21,200 nt of DNA from DATCLA01 sp036564195 (GTDB lineage: Bacteria; Bacillota; UBA4882; UBA8346). The notes below the pieces were generated by a model, which saw only the letters and a program-made list of their open reading frames with translations, searched no databases and was not told where the DNA came from. Below are positions 16,103 through 21,200 of the stretch, piece by piece (the stretch's first letter is position 1; every line of letters starts with the position of its first letter). The position numbers and the translations under genes are program-made. The stretch is from contig DATCLA010000199.1 in NCBI GenBank assembly GCA_036564195.1, forward strand, positions 1 through 21,200, read 5' to 3'.

Positions 16103-16227
16103 GTAAACAAGTGGAAGCCATCCGCTTCTCACCCTATTGCAGTTTGCATTCGGGTTCATAATGGTCAATGTTTGAAAACATTACATTGCATTATTGAAGC
16201 GGGTGAAAATTACCCGTTTTATTTTTG
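16103..16227 (+). promoter_or_regulatory. infC-rpmI-rplT leader with attenuator-like hairpins
   Basis: Three hairpins are visible: 16109-16115 with 16121-16127, 16167-16173 with 16176-16182, and 16200-16204 with 16212-16216 followed by a T-rich run. The last reads as an intrinsic terminator. TCACCC at 16129-16134 is complementary to GGGTGA at 16201-16206 in the terminator's left arm, so an antiterminator pairing is possible. In B. subtilis this operon is regulated by L20 through a leader terminator. L20 control here is by analogy. Confidence 0.6.
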
Positions 16228-16252
16228 TCAGTAATTTTGGGGGTGACTGCAG

Positions 16253-16765
16253 ATTAGTAACGAGTTGCGTATTAATGAGGAGATTCGGGCCAAAGAGGTT
16301 CGAGTTATTAGTGCTGCTGGCGAACAGCTAGGTATTATGTCGGTACGGGATGCGTTGAAAGTTGCTCAGGAAAAAGACCTTGACTTGGTGGAAGTGGCGC
16401 CAAATGCCAAACCTCCGGTTTGTCGGATCATGGATTACGGTAAGTACCGTTATGAACAGAGCAAACGTGAACGGGAAGCCCGTAAAAAACAGAAAGTAAT
16501 TGAAGTCAAAGAGATCCGGATGACACCGAAGATCGAGGCTCACGACTTTCAGGTCAAAGTCAAAGCAGCTCAAAAGTTTCTTAGTGACGGTGACAAGGTT
16601 AAAGCCATTATCCGCTTCCGTGGCCGGGAAATTGTCCATGCTGAGTTAGGCAGAGAATTACTCATGCAGCTCTTTGCTAATGTAAAAGATCAGGCTGTTC
16701 TGGAGCGTGAACCTAAAATTGAGGGTAAAAATATGATAATGATTTTAGCGGGTAAGTCGGAATAG
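16253..16765 (+). CDS. infC: Translation initiation factor IF-3 (ATT start)
   Basis: 170 residues. It stabilises free 30S subunits and checks initiator tRNA pairing. Blocks: L-R-I-N-E-E-I-R-A-K-E-V-R-V-I (N-domain), V-A-P-N-A-K-P-P-V-C-R-I-M-D-Y-G-K, a basic linker (R-E-R-E-A-R-K-K-Q-K), K-E-I-R-M-T-P-K-I-E-x-H-D-F, and a C-domain with K-A-I-I-R-F-R-G-R-E. The conserved N-terminus extends upstream of the in-frame TTG (16265). ATT at 16253 gives I-S-N-E-L-R-I-N-E, as in other Firmicutes, and GGGGTGA lies six bases before it, whereas TTG has no nearby Shine-Dalgarno. AUU starts are known for infC and allow IF3 to repress itself. First gene of an operon with rpmI and rplT. Confidence 0.97.
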   Translation: MSNELRINEEIRAKEVRVISAAGEQLGIMSVRDALKVAQEKDLDLVEVAPNAKPPVCRIMDYGKYRYEQSKREREARKKQKVIEVKEIRMTPKIEAHDFQVKVKAAQKFLSDGDKVKAIIRFRGREIVHAELGRELLMQLFANVKDQAVLEREPKIEGKNMIMILAGKSE

Positions 16766-16781
16766 AAGGGAGTTTACGGAC

Positions 16782-16976
16782 ATGCCAAAAATGAAGAGCC
16801 ATAGCGGCGCCTTAAAACGGTTTAAAATAACCGGCAGTGGGAAGATCAAAAAAAATAGTGCTTATCGCAGCCATTTACTTGAATCAAAATCACCCAAACG
16901 TAAACGGGGGTTACGCAAAGCCAAACTCATCAGTTCCGGAGACGAACGCAGAGTTAAACGGATGCTGGGTCTATAA
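16782..16976 (+). CDS. rpmI: Ribosomal protein L35
   Basis: 64 residues, the normal length, highly basic. It begins with the family signature M-P-K-M-K-S-H-S-G-A-L-K-R-F-K-I-T-G-S-G-K-I, here abbreviated by its M-P-K-x-K-x-H start. H-L-L-E-S-K-S-P-K-R-K-R-G-L-R follows, and it ends in V-K-R-M-L-G. AAGGGAG lies nine bases upstream of ATG, and the gene begins 16 bases after infC. It is part of the 50S subunit. Confidence 0.97.
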   Translation: MPKMKSHSGALKRFKITGSGKIKKNSAYRSHLLESKSPKRKRGLRKAKLISSGDERRVKRMLGL

Positions 16977-17006
16977 GTAATCTTTTGATCACAGGAGGAG
17001 ATAGCG

Positions 17007-17360
17007 ATGCCAAGAGTGAAAGGCGGATTTACCAGCCGTCATCGTCATAAAAAAATATTGAAATTTGCCAAAGGCTACCGTGGATCCAAAAGCCGGATAT
17101 TTCGGCCTGCCAATGCCCAAGTTTTAAAATCATTAGCTTACGCTTACCGGGACCGTCGTAATAAAAAGCGGGATTTCCGAAGATTATGGATTGTCCGGAT
17201 TAATGCGGCTGCTCGGATGAACGGTATGTCTTATAGTACTTTTATCAACGGTTTGAAAAAAGCCGGAGTAGAGATTAACCGTAAAGTCCTGGCTGACCTG
17301 GCGGTTAATGATAACCAAGCCTTCAAAGATCTGGTAGTAGTAGCGAAAACCGGTAAGTAA
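17007..17360 (+). CDS. rplT: Ribosomal protein L20
   Basis: 117 residues. It binds 23S rRNA early in 50S assembly and, in known cases, represses its own operon through the leader. Blocks: M-P-R-V-K-G-G-F-T-S-R-H-R-H-K-K, A-K-G-Y-R-G-S-K-S-R, A-Y-R-D-R-R-N-K-K-R-D-F-R-R-L-W-I-V-R-I-N-A-A-A-R, and N-R-K-V-L-A-D-L-A at the end. AGGAGG is eight bases upstream. It is the last gene of the operon, followed by a terminator. Confidence 0.98.
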   Translation: MPRVKGGFTSRHRHKKILKFAKGYRGSKSRIFRPANAQVLKSLAYAYRDRRNKKRDFRRLWIVRINAAARMNGMSYSTFINGLKKAGVEINRKVLADLAVNDNQAFKDLVVVAKTGK

Positions 17361-17376
17361 ATGATTAAATAATTTG

Positions 17377-17410
17377 AACCTCCGATTGATTAATTAATTC
17401 GGGGGTTTTT
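17377..17410 (+). terminator. infC operon terminator
   Basis: Arms AACCTCCGA (17377-17385) and TCGGGGGTT (17399-17407) pair with one G-U, and a T-run follows to 17410. It is placed 16 bases after the rplT stop. Confidence 0.92.
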
Positions 17411-17606
17411 ATTTGCTTTATTATAATGCTTTCTTTGATTCGATCCCGAAAGTAGCTAACCCCCTATTTATCCTCTGGCCCCCTTAATAACTTCAGCCAT
17501 TACCAAACCATTAAACTTTCCTTCATATTAAAGAAAACTTTGGCAGAAGCAGAATAGTAGCTGAAAAGAACTTTTATTTGTTAATTTAATCGATGAAGGA
17601 GTTTGA

Positions 17607-17957
17607 ATGCCATCTACAAAAAAAGGGATTACCTGTAATTGTAATCTTAATGAAGGAGTAGAAAAGATAAGTGAGCACAACCACTATTTACGTTTTAAGC
17701 AGACGGATCTGATCTTACGTGATGTTTTAGCGGTAGACCGGACTATATTAGCTAATGAACGGACTTTTTTGGCCTATATGCGGACAGCGCTGTCTCTTTT
17801 TGTAACGGGAGTATCTTTCACCAAATTTTTAGGCAACTTTCCCTATAAAATCCTGGGGTGGCTGTTTGCCGCGTTAGGTATTTTCACCTTTGTAATCGAT
17901 ATTAGGCGTTACTGTAAAACTTACCGGCGGATCTCCCTACTTAATCGGATCAAATAA
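17607..17957 (+). CDS. DUF202 (YidH-like) membrane protein
   Basis: 116 residues. The core I-L-A-N-E-R-T-F-L-A-Y-M-R-T-A-L-S is the DUF202 signature (N-E-R-T-x-L-A-W/Y-x-R-T). It is followed by two TM stretches (about 65-83 and 86-103) and a basic tail. The N-terminal 45 residues are hydrophilic, with a C-N-C motif and no assigned role. The family is widespread and uncharacterised. AAGGAG lies five bases before ATG. The gene is isolated between the rplT terminator and a convergent gene, and no promoter was clear. Confidence 0.88.
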   Translation: MPSTKKGITCNCNLNEGVEKISEHNHYLRFKQTDLILRDVLAVDRTILANERTFLAYMRTALSLFVTGVSFTKFLGNFPYKILGWLFAALGIFTFVIDIRRYCKTYRRISLLNRIK

Positions 17958-18101
17958 GCAAGATGAACATGATGAAGTTATCATATAAAATCCTAATTGG
18001 CGTCGTCGCTTAAATAATCCTTAAATATTCTTATCTGACATTTCGAATACTGCTATAGATAACAAAATTTTAGAGAAGCCATCAATAATCGATTAAAAAT
18101 T

Positions 18102-18791
18102 TTAGTGAGACAGCTCCTTTTCGTTTTTTGCCTCCTTTATCAATTGATATTGTTCGTGGGCCAAATCCCACAGATTTTTGTCGTGCCGGGCTGCAGGATC
18201 ATTAAACAGCCGTCCGAACCATTGAGTGGCTTCCTCCAGATTGCCGATTCTTCGGTTGAGTTCAGCAATTAAATAGGTGCAATGGGGGGCATCCATTTTG
18301 TCAAAGGGGAAGTCTTCCTTTTGGTAGGCCTCAGTGTACAATTCCAGGGCCAACTTTAAAAAGTCCATCTCCCGCGAGTCGCCTTTCCACCGGTAAATCC
18401 AGGCAATCCGTAGGCAGATCTTGGCAAGCTCGTTGTTTTTGCCATTACGCAATTGCAAGCAGTATAATGCCAGTTTATATGCTTCCAGCGCCACGTTCAG
18501 AGTCCGTTCGCCGGAATAACTTCTCGGTTTCCAGTGTGCTCCGATTTGGGTGGCAATGATCTTTTTTTCCTTCGGAGTTAGTTCGGTGAAACGGTCTTGA
18601 AACGCGGCATAGCCGCAATTTTCACAAACAAAAATTTGATAAAGGATGGGGTTAACGCCTTCGTAATTAACAGCAAAGTCCGAATCCTGACTCAAGACTC
18701 GGTATGCACCGAGCCGAACCTTGGTGGCGGTAAACTTCTGTTCGCAGACCGGACAGAGAACCGTCGTATTATAGATTGTTTTAGTATCCAT
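18102..18791 (-). CDS. DUF2225-family protein with N-terminal zinc ribbon
   Basis: 229 residues from ATG 18791. An adjacent ATG at 18794 adds one residue; GAGGT is seven bases from the former and four from the latter. The N-terminal zinc ribbon has C-P-V-C (13-16) and C-E-N-C-G (56-60). It is followed by G-Y-A-A-F, as in DUF2225, and then helical, TPR-like repeats: A-L-E-A-Y-K-L-A-L-Y-C, L-R-I-A-W-I-Y-R-W-K-G, A-L-E-L-Y-T-E-A-Y, Y-L-I-A-E-L-N-R-R-I-G-N-L-E-E-A-x-x-W-F. The family is common in Firmicutes and has no known function; a metal-binding or scaffold role is inferred. It is transcribed away from glpP. Confidence 0.88.
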   Translation of the reverse strand: MDTKTIYNTTVLCPVCEQKFTATKVRLGAYRVLSQDSDFAVNYEGVNPILYQIFVCENCGYAAFQDRFTELTPKEKKIIATQIGAHWKPRSYSGERTLNVALEAYKLALYCLQLRNGKNNELAKICLRIAWIYRWKGDSREMDFLKLALELYTEAYQKEDFPFDKMDAPHCTYLIAELNRRIGNLEEATQWFGRLFNDPAARHDKNLWDLAHEQYQLIKEAKNEKELSH

Positions 18792-18977
18792 CATTTCTAC
18801 CTCGTTTTATCTTATCGGCTCTTTTCGGTAGAAACTGAAGCTTTTTTTAAGGGTTAATCTTGGTGCATACTTGTGCTTGCTATTATGGGTCACATCCAGA
18901 ATGACATGTGTTTTTATCTAAAAAAGTTTTCTTACTTTTAAGGGTGGACTTTTGCCGGGGACTAATTGAGCCGGTGA

Positions 18978-19006
18978 TTGACAGGTTATATTTAATTGGA
19001 TATAAT
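18978..19006 (+). promoter_or_regulatory. Consensus promoter upstream of glpP leader
   Basis: TTGACA (18978-18983), 17 bases, TATAAT (19001-19006): every consensus base matches. The predicted start is near 19013. Such a strong promoter ahead of a terminator suggests attenuation control. Confidence 0.88.
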
Positions 19007-19012
19007 TTGATT

Positions 19013-19093
19013 GCCTGATAACAGGTTATCTCGGTAACAAGAGAGTATCAGTGGGTTACAGAGTTCCATGCTGAGGGATCTGGGCCTTTTTTT
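19013..19093 (+). promoter_or_regulatory. Structured leader with terminator, possible GlpP-responsive attenuator
   Basis: The predicted RNA can fold CTGATA (19015-19020) with TATCAG (19046-19051), and TCTC (19029-19032) with GAGA (19041-19044) inside it. A second hairpin pairs CAGA/TTCC (19059-19067) with GGGA/TCTG (19075-19082), with one G bulged, then GGCC and seven T (19087-19093). This has the outline of a leader terminator. GlpP is an RNA-binding antiterminator, and this sits just upstream of its gene, so autoregulation is inferred. It could instead be a free small RNA of about 80 bases. Confidence 0.5.
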
Positions 19094-19207
19094 GTATGAA
19101 ATAAATTTTGGGCCACCAGTTGTCTTCTCCAACCGCCGGATCTGAGATTACTATAAAATGAGTGGACATATATTAAAGGAATAACGAGCAATAAAAGGAG
19201 TGGTTAT

Positions 19208-19780
19208 ATGAGTTCTCTAGACCGGATTTTTGATTTATTGGAAGCGCATCCGATTATCGCTGCGGTTCGGGATGAGAAAAATCTGGAGGCAGCGTTGCAA
19301 TCGTCGGTGGCTGTTATTTTTTTGTTAGACGCTTCTTTAGCTAATTTAAAAGCTCGAGTACGACAGATTAGAGAGATCCAGAAACTGGTTTTTGTTCATT
19401 TAGAGATGGTGGCCGGTCTTAGTAAGGACCAGGCGGCTTTGGAGTTTTTACAGACCGAGATTGGGCCGGACGGGATCATTACCACTAAACCCAACTTGAT
19501 TCAAACAGCTAAGCATCTGGGCTTGTTAACGGTACAACGGTTGTTTATTTTGGATTCCCTTTCGATTCAGACCGGTTTAAAGATGCTCCAGGGCAATCAT
19601 CCCGATTTGATGGAGATCATGCCGGGGATTATTCCCAAAGTAATTCCGGAAATTAAACGTCACAGCCAGGCGCCGATTATTGCCGGAGGAATGGTCAGTA
19701 CCAAAGAAGAGATTATTGAGTTGTTAAAAGTAGGGGCGATTGCTATCTCCACCAGCCGGGAACAACTCTGGCAACTTTAA
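19208..19780 (+). CDS. glpP: Glycerol-3-phosphate-responsive antiterminator, GlpP family
   Basis: 190 residues, the family's length (B. subtilis GlpP is about 192). In B. subtilis, GlpP bound to glycerol-3-phosphate acts on the glpD leader to prevent termination. Blocks seen: L-L-E-A-H-P-I-I-A-A-V-R-D, V-I-F-L-L-D-A, V-F-V-H-L-E-M-V-A-G-L-S-K-D, G-P-D-G-I-I-T-T-K, Q-R-L-F-I-L-D-S, M-E-I-M-P-G and I-I-A-G-G-M-V. These are characteristic of the GlpP fold, a TIM-barrel-like protein. AAGGAG lies eight bases before ATG. No glpF, glpK or glpD is in the window, so its targets are elsewhere. A PHP-domain gene follows 76 bases downstream. Confidence 0.93.
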   Translation: MSSLDRIFDLLEAHPIIAAVRDEKNLEAALQSSVAVIFLLDASLANLKARVRQIREIQKLVFVHLEMVAGLSKDQAALEFLQTEIGPDGIITTKPNLIQTAKHLGLLTVQRLFILDSLSIQTGLKMLQGNHPDLMEIMPGIIPKVIPEIKRHSQAPIIAGGMVSTKEEIIELLKVGAIAISTSREQLWQL

Positions 19781-19856
19781 AGGATCCCGAGAAAATGTTG
19801 GAAATGCCCCCTTATTTATATTCATTTATCAATAAAGCCTAAAGAGGTGGAAAAAC

Positions 19857-20582
19857 TTGAGATTAATTATTGATACTCACACTCATACTTGCGCCAGCGG
19901 TCACGCTTATAGCACTATCCAGGAGAACGCCCGGGAAGCCCAGAGGAAAGAGTTGGCAATGGTTGCCGTTACCGACCATGGTCCGGCGATGTGCGGCGCG
20001 CCTACAGTCATTTATTTTAATAATCTGCCGACTGTGCCGTCCCAAATATACGGGGTGCGAATTATCAAAGGCGCGGAAGTAAATATTCTTGATTATAACG
20101 GTAAACTGGATTTACCCGAACGTACTTTGGCCCGGCTGGAATTTGCCATTGCCAGTTTACATGATTTGTGCATCGCTCCGGCAGGGATTGAGGAAAATAC
20201 GCGGGCGTTGGTTAAAGCGTTACAAAATCCTTATGTGGACGGAGTAGCTCATCCGGGTAATCCTCAATTTCAGGTGAATATTGAGACAGTAGTTGCAGCC
20301 GCCGCTCAATATCATAAATTAATTGAGATCAATAATCACTCGTTTACCGCCCGGCCAGGTAGCGCCGATAATTGTCGTCAGTTTGCCATTGCCTGCCGAC
20401 GAATGGGAACCCGGATCGTTTGTGGAAGTGATGCGCATATAAGTTTTGATATTGGGGACTTTGCTTATGTGAACCGATTATTAGCGGAGGTGGCAATGCC
20501 GGAGGAACTGGTTTTAAATACTTCAGTGGACCGCTTCGAAAGTTATCTGGCCGAACGGAAGTTACGCATTGAGAGAAGCTGA
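19857..20582 (+). CDS. PHP-domain phosphatase/hydrolase, YcdX type
   Basis: 241 residues. The trinuclear metal site of the YcdX group is complete: D-T-H-T-H (His8, His10), His16, D-H-G (His41), G-A-E (Glu74), S-L-H-D (His102), A-H-P-G (His132), and S-D-A-H (Asp192, His194). The positions match those of E. coli YcdX closely. The family hydrolyses phosphate esters; the substrate here is unknown. TTG start at 19857 with GAGGTGG at 19844-19850, six bases upstream. It follows glpP with no terminator between, so co-transcription is plausible, but a link to glycerol metabolism is only inferred from position. Confidence 0.93.
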   Translation: MRLIIDTHTHTCASGHAYSTIQENAREAQRKELAMVAVTDHGPAMCGAPTVIYFNNLPTVPSQIYGVRIIKGAEVNILDYNGKLDLPERTLARLEFAIASLHDLCIAPAGIEENTRALVKALQNPYVDGVAHPGNPQFQVNIETVVAAAAQYHKLIEINNHSFTARPGSADNCRQFAIACRRMGTRIVCGSDAHISFDIGDFAYVNRLLAEVAMPEELVLNTSVDRFESYLAERKLRIERS

Positions 20583-20628
20583 CTGACTAAACCTATACAT
20601 TTAAGCACAGCCATATTTTTGGATAAAT

Positions 20629-20676
20629 AAAAGATCAAGTAAACCTTATAGGGTTTTAGCTTGGTCTTTTTTGTTG
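20629..20676 (+). terminator. Terminator after the PHP gene
   Basis: Left arm 20629-20645 and right arm 20652-20670 form a long hairpin (AAGATCAAG with CTTGGTCTT, and TAAACC with GGTTTTA), ending in a T-run around 20667-20672. It closes the glpP-PHP unit. Confidence 0.88.
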
Positions 20677-20767
20677 TAAAAAACTGGCCTAAACCGAAAG
20701 CCAGCGCTAAAAATTTGTTTAAAATTCTTTTACAAAAAAAGAGGAATTTGTGGGAAAACAGAGAATG

Positions 20768-20779
20768 TTACATATGTAA
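20768..20779. promoter_or_regulatory. Palindrome upstream of the SorC-family gene (possible operator)
   Basis: TTACATATGTAA is a perfect 12-base palindrome, 54 bases before the start codon. The related ACATTTGTAAA occurs nearby at about 20791-20801. Autoregulation through such a site would be usual for this family, but binding is untested. Confidence 0.4.
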
Positions 20780-20833
20780 TTAATAAAAGAACATTTGTAA
20801 ACTAAATGACCGCTAGTGATAAAGGAGATGCAA

Positions 20834-21200
20834 ATGCCCGATTCGAAAAAGGTTGATCTGTTAGTAAATATCGCCAGACTTTATTATGAACACAATTACA
20901 CCCAACAGATGATTGCGCAAAAAACCGGTTTTTCGCGACCGTATGTTTCGAAGCTGATCAGTGAAGCCAGAAACAGCGGAATAGTTGAGATCATAATTCA
21001 TGATCCTAATATGAGCGAATCACCGATTGAGCGGGAGTTAAAAGCTAAGTTTGGTTTGAAAAAAGTAATGGTGGTACCTACACCGGAAAATCCCGAAGAG
21101 AATTTATTGATAAACCTATCGAAAGCTTTATCCCGTTATTTGAATTTGATCGTCTCAGATAATGACATCATTGGACTAGGATGGGGGCGTACTTTATATG
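20834..21200 (+). CDS. SorC-family transcriptional regulator, 3' end outside the window
   Basis: Open from ATG 20834 to the right edge (122 complete codons). AAAGGAG lies six bases upstream of ATG. The N-terminus is a SorC/DeoR-type HTH: L-V-N-I-A-R-L-Y-Y-E-H-N-Y-T-Q-Q-M-I-A-Q-K-T-G-F-S-R-P-Y-V-S is the pattern, with the recognition helix near R-P-Y-V-S-K-L-I. This is followed by G-I-V-E-I-I-I-H-D-P and the start of the sugar-phosphate-binding domain (E-R-E-L-K-A-K-F-G-L, D-I-I-G-L-G-W-G). Family members sense phosphorylated sugars and control nearby sugar or central-carbon genes, which would lie beyond the edge. Confidence 0.9.
   Translation, partial: MPDSKKVDLLVNIARLYYEHNYTQQMIAQKTGFSRPYVSKLISEARNSGIVEIIIHDPNMSESPIERELKAKFGLKKVMVVPTPENPEENLLINLSKALSRYLNLIVSDNDIIGLGWGRTLY

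Noticed and set aside
19120..19157. Second promoter (TATAAA at 19152-19157) directly before glpP
   Set aside because: No acceptable -35 lies 16-18 bases upstream; TTGTCT is about 26 bases away.
1..21200. CRISPR array, insertion sequence, prophage or integrated element
   Set aside because: No spaced direct repeats, transposase, integrase or terminal inverted repeats were seen; no tRNA or rRNA gene was recognised either.

Overview
The window looks like chromosomal DNA from a low-to-mid GC, Gram-positive-type bacterium of the Firmicutes (Clostridia or Limnochordia grade). The evidence is a T-box leader in front of ileS, a YteA-type TraR/DksA protein, DUF5665 and DUF2225 proteins, GlpP, an infC-rpmI-rplT operon with a structured leader, strong Shine-Dalgarno sites and frequent TTG starts. 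No genus is claimed.

Layout. 2-1417: 3' part of a repeat protein, possibly beta-propeller-like. 1623-2627: NdpA-like nucleoid-associated protein, sharing a bidirectional terminator with 2700-4169 (minus), a secreted GH43 enzyme that reads as an exo-beta-1,3-galactanase with a ricin-type carbohydrate-binding domain. 4297-4500: probable frameshifted remnant of a chemoreceptor-like coiled coil. 4597-5220: TetR-family regulator. 5240-8531: promoter, Ile-specific T-box, ileS and terminator. 8794-12337: TRAP-type solute-binding protein facing a two-component pair (DctS/DctR-like), with no transporter in view. 12534-15747: DUF5665, YteA-like zinc-finger protein, lspA, lgt and an RluD-type pseudouridine synthase. 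15817-15993 (minus): 58-residue membrane protein. 16067-17410: promoter, attenuator-like leader, infC (ATT start), rpmI, rplT and terminator. 17607-17957: DUF202 membrane protein. 18102-18791 (minus): DUF2225 zinc-ribbon/TPR-like protein. 18978-19093: near-perfect promoter followed by a structured leader and terminator, then glpP and a YcdX-type PHP hydrolase. 20834-21200: 5' part of a SorC-family regulator.

How the genes work together. Most of the window is housekeeping: isoleucine charging, lipoprotein maturation (lgt then lspA chemistry), rRNA modification, and IF3/L35/L20. The accessory parts are the galactanase, the SBP/kinase/regulator trio, and the GlpP leader. RNA-level control recurs: three leaders (ileS, infC, glpP) each combine a good promoter with a terminator-like hairpin ahead of the gene. 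No CRISPR array, insertion sequence, tRNA or rRNA was seen. I found no clear candidate for a wholly new system. The best leads are the orphan SBP-kinase sensor trio, the glpP leader, and the repeat protein at the left edge.
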